Both the position numbers and the translations under genes were made by a program. From positions 1 to 6,930 of the forward strand of contig CALBMG010000143.1 in assembly GCA_937896185.1 (NCBI GenBank): a stretch of DNA of 6,930 nucleotides. The letters are read 5' to 3'. Shown piece by piece: positions 1 through 6,329 of this stretch. The notes under the pieces are model-generated. The model saw only the letters and a program-made list of their open reading frames with translations. It was not told the origin of the DNA and ran no database searches. This stretch comes from an uncultured Microbacteriaceae bacterium. GTDB lineage: Bacteria; Actinomycetota; Actinomycetes; Actinomycetales; Microbacteriaceae. How positions within the stretch are numbered: the stretch's first letter is position 1; each line of letters starts with the position of its first letter.

Positions 1-808
1 TCTCGATTCCAGGCTCCAAGATACCGATGGTGCGCTTCTTCTCGTCAACCTCGTAGTCGACCTCGGGAACCAGAGTGGTCGCGATTTTGGCGAACTCGAG
101 GAACCAGCGGTTCGCTTCTCCCGATGCGGGACCCGAAATGATTAATGGCGTGCGAGCCTCGTCAATGAGGATCGAGTCGACCTCGTCCACGATCGCAAAG
201 TAGTGGCCGCGCTGCACCATTTCTGCACGCTGCCATGCCATGTTGTCGCGCAGATAGTCGAAACCGAATTCATTGTTCGTTCCATACGTAATGTCGGCCA
301 GGTACTGCTGGCGGCGCTGTTCGGGAGTCTGACCGCTGATGATGCAACCGGTCGACATGCCTAAAGCGCGGAAGACGCGGCCCATCAGTTCGGACTGGTA
401 CGACGCCAAATAGTCGTTGACCGTGACGACATGCACACCGCGGGCGGGAATTGCATTGAGGTACGCGGCGAGGGTTGCGACCAGGGTCTTGCCTTCACCG
501 GTCTTCATTTCCGCGATGTTGCCCAGGTGCAGCGCGGCGCCACCCATCAGTTGCACGTCATAGTGGCGCATACCCAGCGTGCGGGATGCGGCCTCGCGCA
601 CGGCCGAGAAGGCTTCGGGCAACAGGTCATCCAGGGTTTCGCCGTTGGCGTAACGCGATCGCAGTTCGACAGTTTCGTTGCGCAGTTCTTCGTCGCTGAG
701 TGCCTTGTAGGCCTCTTCGAGGTGGTTGACCGCTTCCGCGAGGGTCTTCAGTTTACGAAGGGTTCGTCCCTCACCAATCTTGAGAACTTTCTCGAGAAGG
801 TTCGCCAC
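1..808 (-). CDS. secA: SecA preprotein translocase ATPase, N-terminal 269 residues (partial)
   Basis: SecA is the ATPase motor that pushes unfolded preproteins through the SecYEG channel at the cytoplasmic membrane. Only the N-terminal part (nucleotide-binding domain 1 and the beginning of the preprotein-binding region) is in the window; the frame is still open at base 2. Visible landmarks, numbered from the GTG at 808: the opening [20 protein letters not shown] typical of SecA, the Q-motif region around DVQLMGG (residues 84-90), Walker A MKTGEGKT (101-108, Lys107), NDYLA (131-135), [16 protein letters not shown] (175-190), and the DEAD-type Walker [16 protein letters not shown] (207-221). 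I prefer GTG 808 over the in-frame ATG at 820 because the family N-terminus begins at this point and a GGAG sits six bases upstream. The gene lies downstream of hpf, as in other actinobacteria, but a 145-bp gap with a hairpin suggests a separate transcript. The family identification is certain; whether this is SecA1 or SecA2 rests on the hpf linkage, which favours the housekeeping SecA1. Confidence 0.97.
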   Translation of the reverse strand, partial: MANLLEKVLKIGEGRTLRKLKTLAEAVNHLEEAYKALSDEELRNETVELRSRYANGETLDDLLPEAFSAVREAASRTLGMRHYDVQLMGGAALHLGNIAEMKTGEGKTLVATLAAYLNAIPARGVHVVTVNDYLASYQSELMGRVFRALGMSTGCIISGQTPEQRRQQYLADITYGTNNEFGFDYLRDNMAWQRAEMVQRGHYFAIVDEVDSILIDEARTPLIISGPASGEANRWFLEFAKIATTLVPEVDYEVDEKKRTIGILEPGIE

Positions 809-814
809 GGGGTA

Positions 815-818
815 CTCC
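815..818 (-). promoter_or_regulatory. Ribosome binding site deciding the secA start
   Basis: GGAG on the minus strand, six bases upstream of GTG 808. It overlaps the in-frame ATG at 820-818. The region just upstream of that ATG (GCGAAACTGA) has no Shine-Dalgarno-like purine run. This favours GTG 808 as the true start and makes the ATG part of the ribosome binding site. Confidence 0.6.
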
Positions 819-879
819 ATTCAGTTTCGCGCAACACGGTCATCGTGGTGCGACACACAACGGTCAAGCCTGTCGGTTT

Positions 880-885
880 AGTCTA
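880..885 (-). promoter_or_regulatory. Possible -10 element for secA
   Basis: TAGACT on the minus strand fits the TAnnnT pattern of actinobacterial -10 elements and lies downstream of the hpf hairpin and about 70 bases before the secA start. No good -35 is seen at 16-18 bp upstream. A TTGACC at 867-862 looks like a -35, but no acceptable -10 follows it. Assigned by eye only. Confidence 0.25.
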
Positions 886-912
886 CTTTGTTGAGCCCTG
901 TACCGCTCATGC

Positions 913-944
913 GTGTGCGCCTGCGGCGAACCACAGGCGCACAC
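913..944 (-). terminator. GC-rich hairpin between hpf and secA, probable terminator
   Basis: A perfect 11-bp inverted repeat, GTGTGCGCCTG (913-923) and CAGGCGCACAC (934-944), separated by a 10-base loop. Three further pairs (909-911 with 946-948) can form outside one mismatch. It begins 9 bases after the hpf stop codon. No U-tract follows on the minus strand, so it is not a classical intrinsic terminator, but strong hairpins without a U-tract are common at actinobacterial gene ends. It could instead protect the 3' end of the hpf mRNA or attenuate read-through into secA. Confidence 0.6.
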
Positions 945-953
945 TCATCCCCT

Positions 954-1583
954 TTACTCGTCGAGTCGGATGACTCCGTAGTTCCAGCCCTTTCGGCGGT
1001 ACACGACCGAGGGTGCGTTGGTTTCGGCGTCGAGGTACAGGAAGAAGTCGTGCCCGACGAGTTCCATGTGGTCGACGGCTTCGCTGGCGGTCATGTGGGT
1101 GGCGGCGAACGATTTTTCGCGGATCACAATCGGACTGTCGGTTGCGGTGTCATCAACGTCGGACTCGATATCGGCCTCGGTCACGACGGGCACGGAACCC
1201 GTGATCGGTGTGAGCGCCACCTCGGCGAATCCGTGGTCCACAGCCTCGCCCAACGACGTCATGTGGTGCTGCTTGCCGCGGTGGATTTTCCGTTTGTCCT
1301 TCGCTCTGCGTACACGCTCGATGAGCTTGTCGATCGCCACGTCGAACGCCGAATACTTATCGGCAGCCCCGGATTCTGCTCGAATCACGTGAGAGTGCCC
1401 CCGGATCGTGAGCTCGACCCGGTCATCATGGTGGTTTCCGTTGGCGTCGTTGTGCCGTGAAACAGTTACTTCGAGGCGGTCGACCGCCTTATCGAGGTGG
1501 TCAATTCGTTCCGACTTCTGGGCAACAAAGTCGCGAAAACGGTCAGACAGGGTGATGTTACGACCGGTGATGGTGATTTCCAT
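954..1583 (-). CDS. hpf: Ribosome hibernation promoting factor, long form
   Basis: Long HPF (RaiA/YfiA family) binds the decoding region of the 30S subunit when growth slows and, through its C-terminal domain, pairs 70S ribosomes into inactive 100S dimers. The protein has 209 residues. The N-terminal S30AE domain spans about residues 1-105: it opens with MEITITGRNITLSDRFRDFV, contains the VELTIRGHSHVIRAE strand region, and ends in the basic stretch RVRRAKDKRKIHRGK. A variable acidic linker follows (about 106-148). The C-terminal dimerisation domain (about 149-207) carries SFAATHMTASEAVDHMELVGHDF (in pieces: KSFAATHMTASEAVDHMELV, then GHDFFLY) and ends RRKGWNYGVIRL, as usual for long HPF. The start is secure: ATG with AGGAGG five bases upstream. 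It lies 32 bp after comF and before secA, the usual actinobacterial neighbourhood. Regulation is likely growth-phase or stress dependent by analogy; the sequence shows only a weak promoter candidate inside the comF 3' end. Confidence 0.96.
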   Translation of the reverse strand: MEITITGRNITLSDRFRDFVAQKSERIDHLDKAVDRLEVTVSRHNDANGNHHDDRVELTIRGHSHVIRAESGAADKYSAFDVAIDKLIERVRRAKDKRKIHRGKQHHMTSLGEAVDHGFAEVALTPITGSVPVVTEADIESDVDDTATDSPIVIREKSFAATHMTASEAVDHMELVGHDFFLYLDAETNAPSVVYRRKGWNYGVIRLDE

Positions 1584-1588
1584 GACAA

Positions 1589-1594
1589 CCTCCT
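1589..1594 (-). promoter_or_regulatory. Strong Shine-Dalgarno of hpf
   Basis: AGGAGG on the minus strand, five bases (TTGTC) before the hpf ATG. It fixes the start and suggests efficient independent translation rather than coupling to comF. Confidence 0.85.
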
Positions 1595-1599
1595 ACCAG

Positions 1600-1673
1600 A
1601 GCGCCCGCCGGATGCTCAGGCGGTTGAAACGCCTACTGTGGTGTTCACACTATTCCCAAACTTCGGAAATGTG
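1600..1673 (-). promoter_or_regulatory. Structured leader and weak promoter candidate upstream of hpf
   Basis: This stretch spans the comF/hpf junction and the last codons of comF. It contains a possible -10 TAGTGT (1652-1647) with a poor -35 (AGCACA, 17 bp upstream), and three small inverted repeats. These are ATTTCC/GGGAAT (1670-1665 with 1657-1652, one G-U pair, 7-base loop), AGGCG/CGCCT (1634-1630 with 1622-1618, perfect, 7-base loop), and GAGC/GCTC around 1618-1600, which sits just before the hpf Shine-Dalgarno. The stems could form a structured 5' leader for hpf or a weak end to comF transcripts. The structures are seen in the sequence; any function is inference. Confidence 0.3.
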
Positions 1674-2308
1674 CTCGACACGCCATAAGAATTTTCTGTG
1701 AATCGCTGAGGGCGAACAACGGCGAGCGCCGCGGCGGCGATAACCACCCCACCTGCGGCCCGAATTGCCGTGATTGCGGCAGTCATCGTGGCTCCTGTCG
1801 TGATGACGTCGTCAACGACGATGACACGTCGCCCTCGCAGGTCGAAGTGTCGGGCGACGGTCATGCTTCCGCCTCGGTGGCGCTCGCGTTCCTGTCGACT
1901 GCGCCCGTGTTGGGTGCCGCGGTCAGTGAGTTTCAACGCGCCGACCGTGCGAATACCGGTGCCACGCAACACGGCATCGACCACTGTGAACCCCCTGCGT
2001 CGCCAACCCTCCCGCGAGTTGGGTACGCGAACGATGACAATATCCGGGGCATCGCGCAGTGACATCGCGAAATCGGTGGCGAATAGTCGAGCTGGCCGGG
2101 TCATGCCGCGGCGTTTGATGGCGATGAGGGTTGCCCGGATCACCCCCGTGTAGACGTAACAGACTCGCAGTGGAACACCTCCAGGCAGAACCAGTCGACC
2201 CACCGGCCGCTCGATCGCACCAGCACATGTGGCGCACAGCACACCCCCGCCAAGACCACAACCCCGACAGTTCGAGAGGTGACCCCACCACCGAATCGCT
2301 CTGTTCAT
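1616..2308 (-). CDS. comF: ComF family protein (zinc-ribbon phosphoribosyltransferase fold)
   Basis: ComF/GntX family proteins combine a small zinc ribbon with a type I phosphoribosyltransferase fold. Some members are needed for DNA uptake during natural transformation, but the role in actinobacteria is not settled and the substrate is unknown. The product has 230 residues. The zinc ribbon is visible as CRGCG (Cys14, Cys17) and CATC (Cys25, Cys28). VPNSREGWRRRGF (95-107) is the family's RGF region, LTDRGTQHGRSRQERER (127-143) matches the T-Q-G-R segment, and VIVVDDVITTGAT (162-174, Asp166-Asp167) is the PRPP-binding loop. The ATG at 2308 is the only suitable start: an in-frame TAA lies 24 bases upstream and no later start precedes the cysteines. 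Its Shine-Dalgarno is poor; a GGGAG lies about 19 bases away. The domain ends near residue 203, and the last 27 residues are polar, low in charge and unlike the family; they overlap the hpf leader. It follows lpqB after 79 bp, as in related genomes. Confidence 0.88.
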   Translation of the reverse strand: MNRAIRWWGHLSNCRGCGLGGGVLCATCAGAIERPVGRLVLPGGVPLRVCYVYTGVIRATLIAIKRRGMTRPARLFATDFAMSLRDAPDIVIVRVPNSREGWRRRGFTVVDAVLRGTGIRTVGALKLTDRGTQHGRSRQERERHRGGSMTVARHFDLRGRRVIVVDDVITTGATMTAAITAIRAAGGVVIAAAALAVVRPQRFTENSYGVSSTFPKFGNSVNTTVGVSTA

Positions 2309-2351
2309 CGACCCAGAGTGGCAACAACTCCCTTACTCTGGTTCCACACGG

Positions 2352-2374
2352 CCACAATTGTGGACAGCGCGCTG
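2352..2374. promoter_or_regulatory. Two adjacent perfect palindromes between lpqB and comF
   Basis: CCACAATTGTGG (2352-2363) and CAGCGCGCTG (2365-2374) are perfect palindromes one base apart, in the 79-bp gap, about 45-65 bases before the comF start. They have no loop, so they look more like protein-binding half-sites than an RNA hairpin. On the minus strand CTGTCCACA (2367-2359) differs from the actinobacterial DnaA box TTGTCCACA by one base. Function is unknown: an operator for comF, a DnaA site or chance are all possible. Confidence 0.35.
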
Positions 2375-2387
2375 AAAAGTCCTGCTG

Positions 2388-4028
2388 TTAGCGTTGGGTC
2401 GCGATTAGTGTTGCCGTCACACCGGTTGACTGCCAGCCAGCACCGCGCGGCTGCCACACCATGCCCTCGTCGGTCAGCACCGTCACACCGGCACGACCAT
2501 CGTTACCACCGACGATTGCCAGGGGCTGACGCGGTTGCCCCAGCGTGACCGTCATTCCACCGACAGAGGCCAACGCCACGAACTGGTTTGTACCGTTTAC
2601 GGCCAGAACCGCAATCTGTGTCGAACTTGCCCATGCGATATCCGTGGCACTGTCGGCGTCGATATCGAGCTCACGGAACGAACCAACGGAAATGGGAACC
2701 CCCGAGTCAGAACGCACGATCGATGCGACATAGAGCTTTGCGGAAGTGCCCGTATCGACGAGCACGGCCAATCGCGAGTTATCACGGGCCACCTCCAGCG
2801 CCGTCACCGAGGCGGTCGACGGCCACACTCCACGGAACGTGCGATGCACGTCGCCCAACGTCACCGAAATTTTGTTACTGCCCCGGTTAACCCACCACAC
2901 TGCCTTGTTGTCGTCAATCTGTGGTGCAACCACGGACGGCGTCGAACTGATACGGGTGCGGCTGTCGCCCACAAAATAGACGCCCGAGGCCGTGCCCACG
3001 GCGGCGAAACCCGCGCTGTCATACGAAACCGATAGGGGCGAGATCGACATGATCCGCTCACCCAAGTTGCCCAGCGGCTCGACCTCACCGGACTGCACAC
3101 AACCGAGCGTCCCGTCCACCACAGCAAGCGGCCGGGAATCCACAGTGGGTTCGAGCAGGTCCGTGTTGATGATGTACGGCTGCACATCCAACGTGGTCTG
3201 ATTAATGCTGAACGACACCGATGCGATGCCCGAAATTGATTGCAGGCTGCTGGCCATCTGGGTCAACATGGCCCGCTGGTCATCCGTGGTGCTGCCGAGA
3301 ATGTCATTCGAAATATCGACGGTTGCGCGCCCATTGACAACACTCACGGGTGCAGTCACAAGGGTCGTCGTCGCGGGGAACGCACTGATGGCACTCGACA
3401 GGTAGGGGCTCGGTCCACCAATCACGGCGCGCGCCACACTCGTAACCGGGTCACCCTGGCGGGCAAACATGCGCACATCGGGGATCAGGTTATTGCGACC
3501 GGCATCGTAAAAATACAGGGTGTAGGCCTGGAAGGCCGCAGCAAACGTCACCTCGGACAGCACGACAGCGTCCGGAAGTTCGGAAATTCGCCACTCGCCA
3601 TCGATCTGTTGGAAGGTGAACCGCAGCGTCTGCACCGAACGGTCCGACTCGACCGCATAGTTTCCATCACCGGTCACACGGGCCGCGACACCAAACGAAT
3701 AGCTCAGGGTCGTCGCACCCTCGGACTGCATGTCCCACACCGAGGTGCGCACGATGGTTTCTGCCGCCGGATTCCAGTCCGCCGCAGCCGCCTTAGTCAA
3801 ATAACTGCGGGCAATACTGTAGCCATTCTGCGCAGCGGACCCCGCCGCCACAAAGCCCTCAAGGATTTCCTGCTGAGTCGCCCCCTCGACCGGGCCGGAG
3901 GGCAGGAACTCGAAATCTTGGGTTTCCGGTTCCGTCAGCGGTCCCCCAACTTTCACGGGACCATAGCTCGGCAGCGACGCACAACCCGACATCATCAGGG
4001 CCAACACGAGTATCAGCAACTTACGCAC
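2388..4028 (-). CDS. lpqB: LpqB, lipoprotein of the MtrAB system (GerMN and beta-propeller domains)
   Basis: LpqB is a lipoprotein anchored to the outer face of the membrane. In mycobacteria it interacts with the extracellular part of MtrB and influences MtrA phosphorylation, cell division and envelope properties. The product has 546 residues. The N-terminus is a lipoprotein signal (RKLLILVLALMMSGC) with the modified cysteine at residue 16. An NTF2-like N-terminal region follows (about 40-160). A GerMN domain spans about 165-280 (YTLYFYDAGRNNLIPDVRMF, later GGPSPYLSSAIS and ATVDIS). The C-terminal LpqB beta-propeller-like region covers about 295-546. I start it at GTG 4028 because this gives a proper signal peptide with AAGGAGG five bases upstream; the longer frame to 4091 would bury the signal. 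It overlaps mtrB by 8 bp, so translation is probably coupled. The stop TAA is at 2390-2388. Confidence 0.95.
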   Translation of the reverse strand: MRKLLILVLALMMSGCASLPSYGPVKVGGPLTEPETQDFEFLPSGPVEGATQQEILEGFVAAGSAAQNGYSIARSYLTKAAAADWNPAAETIVRTSVWDMQSEGATTLSYSFGVAARVTGDGNYAVESDRSVQTLRFTFQQIDGEWRISELPDAVVLSEVTFAAAFQAYTLYFYDAGRNNLIPDVRMFARQGDPVTSVARAVIGGPSPYLSSAISAFPATTTLVTAPVSVVNGRATVDISNDILGSTTDDQRAMLTQMASSLQSISGIASVSFSINQTTLDVQPYIINTDLLEPTVDSRPLAVVDGTLGCVQSGEVEPLGNLGERIMSISPLSVSYDSAGFAAVGTASGVYFVGDSRTRISSTPSVVAPQIDDNKAVWWVNRGSNKISVTLGDVHRTFRGVWPSTASVTALEVARDNSRLAVLVDTGTSAKLYVASIVRSDSGVPISVGSFRELDIDADSATDIAWASSTQIAVLAVNGTNQFVALASVGGMTVTLGQPRQPLAIVGGNDGRAGVTVLTDEGMVWQPRGAGWQSTGVTATLIATQR

Positions 4029-5604
4029 TGTGGCCTCCTTCGGGCAAGGTCGGCGGAAGCGGGAACGGCGACACAAAAATTTCGCCCTCACTCACACGGG
4101 GCAATGTCAGACGGAAGCAGGCGCCCTTGCCCGGTTCACTCCACACATCGATCATTCCGCCATGCAGTTCGGCGTCGCCCTTGGCGATGGCCATTCCCAG
4201 TCCCGTGCCGCCGGTCGTGCGCTGGCGTGAGGGGTCGGCGCGCCAGAAGCGGTCGAACACACGCGTGATATCGGTGTCGTTCATGCCGACACCGTGATCC
4301 CACACGGCGATGGACACAGCGGTCTGATTGGAGTCGACGATGATGTCGATGGGTTCACCCTCGCCGTGGTCGATGGCATTGCCCAAGAAGTTCGTCACAA
4401 TTCGTCGAATGCGGCGCGAATCAACATCGATGCTGCCGTGCCCACCAGGTGCGTGGACTCGCAGTTCACTGCCCTTGTTATCCGCCAAGGCCTGCATGCT
4501 TGCCACGGCCTCGTTCACGAGAGCGACGGGCACCACCGGGTCTTTTTCGATGGTCGCCGCACCTGCGTCGTAGCGGCTGAGCTCGATCAACTCGGACAAG
4601 AGGTGCTCAAAGGTACCCGTTTTTTCGTGCAGCAGCTCGGCGGCGCGGGCCGCATCCTTGTCGAACTGGTCACGCCGTTCGTACAGCATGTTGCCCGTGA
4701 TCTTGATGGTGGTCAACGGTGTCCGCAATTCGTGTGACACGTCGGACACGAATTGTTGTTGCAACGATGACAGTGTTGCCAGTCGCACAATCTGTTGTTG
4801 GATGGCCGACGCCATCTTGTTGAACGAACGAGCCAGCTGGGCGACAATGTCGTTTCCCTCCACCTCGATGCGTTCATCCAAGGCGCCCGCCGCGAATCGT
4901 TCCGCCGTTTCCGCGGTTGTCACAATCGGGCGAATCGATCGCGTGGTCACCCAGTACACGATGAATCCGACCACGAGGACGAAGAACCCGGAACCGACGA
5001 CCAGTGTGCTCTGAACGAACTGCAGGGTTTCTTGAAGGTCGGCCAGGTCGTACACGAGGTACAGCTCGTAGGCTCCCGCAGTGGGCACACTCACCCGAGC
5101 ACCGGTCACAATAGCGGGGCTGCCGCCGGGAAGTTCGACGGGCTGAAAATGCACGACCTCGTCGTCGGTTCGCACACTGTTACGCATTTCCGATGACACC
5201 ACGTCGAGCGGAAAACCCACCGACGAGGTCGACATCATCGTCTGGTTGGTGACCTGACCGGGTGTGCGCAGGATGGCGAAACCCACCAAACCGGGAGATG
5301 CCGTGGTCGCGCGAATCGTGGTCTGTGCCGCGGCATTCGCACCCTCGACGTCGATATACCCCGAGGAGTCCAACGAGCCGTCAAACAGTGCCTGCACGCT
5401 GGCAGTCACGCTCTGGGTTTCGGCAATGGCCTGGTCGCGCCTCGAATCAAAAAAGTTTCCCTGGATGATGATCGTCATGTACGCACCGATGATGGACACC
5501 GCCAGCACAGACAGGGCGATCGAGATGGTGACCATACGCAAACGCAGGGACACGCGCCACGAATCGAGGAGCTGCTCCCATTGACGCCCCAACCAGTGGG
5601 TCAT
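4021..5604 (-). CDS. mtrB: MtrB sensor histidine kinase
   Basis: MtrB is the membrane histidine kinase that phosphorylates MtrA. In actinobacteria the pair controls cell wall metabolism, division and osmotic responses. The product has 527 residues, slightly shorter than mycobacterial MtrB. Domains: a short cytoplasmic N-terminus; TM1 about 24-48; an extracytoplasmic sensor region about 49-198; TM2 about 199-220; HAMP about 221-272. HisKA has FVSDVSHELRTPL with phosphoacceptor His291. The HATPase domain has the N box NFLGNAIDHG (405-414), G1 DHGVGM (436-441), F box VFDRFWRAD (449-457) and G2 GGTGLG (465-470). All catalytic motifs are intact. The tail contains SPFPLPP, like the SPLPL-type motif of MtrB proteins. 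I chose ATG 5604 because it forms an ATGA overlap with the mtrA stop and gives a normal N-terminus (MTHWLGRQWE); the longer frame to 5751 only adds translation of mtrA codons. No Shine-Dalgarno is visible, consistent with coupling to mtrA. Confidence 0.97.
   Translation of the reverse strand: MTHWLGRQWEQLLDSWRVSLRLRMVTISIALSVLAVSIIGAYMTIIIQGNFFDSRRDQAIAETQSVTASVQALFDGSLDSSGYIDVEGANAAAQTTIRATTASPGLVGFAILRTPGQVTNQTMMSTSSVGFPLDVVSSEMRNSVRTDDEVVHFQPVELPGGSPAIVTGARVSVPTAGAYELYLVYDLADLQETLQFVQSTLVVGSGFFVLVVGFIVYWVTTRSIRPIVTTAETAERFAAGALDERIEVEGNDIVAQLARSFNKMASAIQQQIVRLATLSSLQQQFVSDVSHELRTPLTTIKITGNMLYERRDQFDKDAARAAELLHEKTGTFEHLLSELIELSRYDAGAATIEKDPVVPVALVNEAVASMQALADNKGSELRVHAPGGHGSIDVDSRRIRRIVTNFLGNAIDHGEGEPIDIIVDSNQTAVSIAVWDHGVGMNDTDITRVFDRFWRADPSRQRTTGGTGLGMAIAKGDAELHGGMIDVWSEPGKGACFRLTLPRVSEGEIFVSPFPLPPTLPEGGHSA
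4034..4040 (-). promoter_or_regulatory. Shine-Dalgarno of lpqB inside the mtrB 3' end
   Basis: AAGGAGG on the minus strand, five bases (CCACA) before GTG 4028. It is embedded in the last codons of mtrB (Glu-Gly-Gly) and determines the lpqB start. Confidence 0.85.
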
Positions 5605-6287
5605 CGCGTGATGGGATCGCCGGCGCGATAGCCCACGCCGCGGACAGTGACCACAATTTTGGGGTCCTCGACGTCGAGTTCCACCTTGGAACGCAGGCGC
5701 TGCACGTGCACGTTTACCAGTCGGGTGTCGGCCTTGTAGTGGTAACCCCACACCTTTTCCAGCAACGATTCACGGCTGTAGACCTCGCCCGGGTGTGCGG
5801 CCAGGGTGTGCAAAAGCTCAAATTCGAGTGGGGTGAGCGAGATAGGTATGCCGTCGCGGGTCACCACGTGCGCCTTCACGTCAACGATGATGTCGCCGAT
5901 TTTCAGTTCCGGGCTGGTCGATGCGACGGGTCGACGCATGCAGGCACGAATTCGGGCGACCAAAACTTTTTCGTTGAACGGCTTTTCGATGTAATCGTCG
6001 GCGCCGGCTTCGAGCCCTGCGATGATGTCTTGCGGGTCGGTCCGAGCGGTCAGCATCACGATGGGGGTGCCACTGGTCTGACGGATCCGCTCGCACACGT
6101 GAATTCCATCAAGGCCGGGAAGGTTCAGGTCGAGCAGGACAAGGTTGGGCTGGTATTCGGCGAAAACATCGACGGCACTGAGTCCATCGTTCGCTGCCCG
6201 AGTGTCAAAACCTTCGGCGCGCAACACCATGTCGACAACTTCGCAAATTGCGGGGTCATCGTCGACGATGAGAATTTTTGCTGTCAC
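5601..6287 (-). CDS. mtrA: MtrA response regulator (OmpR/PhoB family)
   Basis: MtrA is the DNA-binding response regulator of the MtrAB system. It regulates envelope, division and, in mycobacteria, dnaA and origin-associated targets. The product has 228 residues, the normal length. The receiver domain (about 4-118) has the acidic pocket Asp9-Asp10-Asp11, phosphoacceptor Asp53 in LVLLDLNLPGLDG, Thr80 in VMLTAR, and Lys102 in EKPF. The winged-helix domain (about 128-225) includes SLTPLEFELL, YSRESLLEKVWGY and the recognition segment ADTRLVNVHVQRLRSKVE, ending VVTVRGVGYRAG. The recognition region is nearly identical to mycobacterial MtrA, which separates it from other OmpR-type regulators. The start is GTG 6287; an in-frame TGA lies 6 bases upstream, so no earlier start exists. 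It is first in the mtrA-mtrB-lpqB operon and begins 42 bp after the upstream gene. Confidence 0.97.
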   Translation of the reverse strand: MTAKILIVDDDPAICEVVDMVLRAEGFDTRAANDGLSAVDVFAEYQPNLVLLDLNLPGLDGIHVCERIRQTSGTPIVMLTARTDPQDIIAGLEAGADDYIEKPFNEKVLVARIRACMRRPVASTSPELKIGDIIVDVKAHVVTRDGIPISLTPLEFELLHTLAAHPGEVYSRESLLEKVWGYHYKADTRLVNVHVQRLRSKVELDVEDPKIVVTVRGVGYRAGDPITR

Positions 6288-6290
6288 GCG

Positions 6291-6297
6291 TCACCTC
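6291..6297 (-). promoter_or_regulatory. Ribosome binding site of mtrA
   Basis: GAGGTGA on the minus strand, three bases before GTG 6287 (the GAGG core is six bases away). It supports the GTG start. Confidence 0.65.
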
Positions 6298-6310
6298 TCG
6301 GATTTGTTTC

Positions 6311-6316
6311 AGAATA
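6311..6316 (-). promoter_or_regulatory. Possible -10 element for mtrA
   Basis: TATTCT on the minus strand in the 42-bp gap between the phosphomannomutase stop and mtrA, matching TAnnnT. It would give a leader of roughly 15-20 bases. No convincing -35 lies 16-18 bp upstream (that position falls in the last codons of the upstream gene). The main mtrA promoter may instead be further upstream. Confidence 0.3.
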
Positions 6317-6329
6317 ACGGCACAAACGC

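Noticed and set aside
431..973. Plus-strand open frame of 180 codons opposite secA and the hpf-secA gap.
   Set aside because: Most of it is the complement of confident secA codons, with no family resemblance; it runs through the hairpin and the secA upstream region.
888..1460. Plus-strand open frame of 190 codons opposite hpf.
   Set aside because: It is antisense to a secure hpf gene, with shadow-like valine- and glycine-rich composition and no motif.
1637..1649. TGTG-GTGTT-CACA, considered as a CRP/GlxR-type site.
   Set aside because: The spacer between TGTG and CACA is 5 bases instead of 8, and it lies in the comF 3' end.
2153..2162. A single GTAAC-like motif inside comF, considered as an MtrA box.
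   Set aside because: MtrA sites are described as repeated motifs in regulatory regions; only one half is present and it lies in coding sequence.
1923..2357. Alternative minus-strand frame overlapping comF, considered as evidence of a frameshifted comF N-terminus.
   Set aside because: The annotated comF frame already contains the zinc-ribbon cysteines and continues unbroken to the PRPP loop, so no frameshift is needed.
3240..4268. A 342-codon open frame on the plus strand, antisense to lpqB and the mtrB end.
   Set aside because: It lies entirely opposite two well-identified genes, is rich in Arg, His and Gly as expected for a shadow of GC-rich coding DNA, and has no recognisable domain.
5605..5751. 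A 49-codon N-terminal extension of mtrB.
   Set aside because: It reads mtrA codons in another frame, is Arg/Gly-rich and lacks a ribosome binding site; the ATGA overlap start fits the family.
5706..6317. Plus-strand open frame of 203 codons opposite mtrA.
   Set aside because: It is the mirror of mtrA, one of the most certain genes here. No domain or ribosome binding site is visible.
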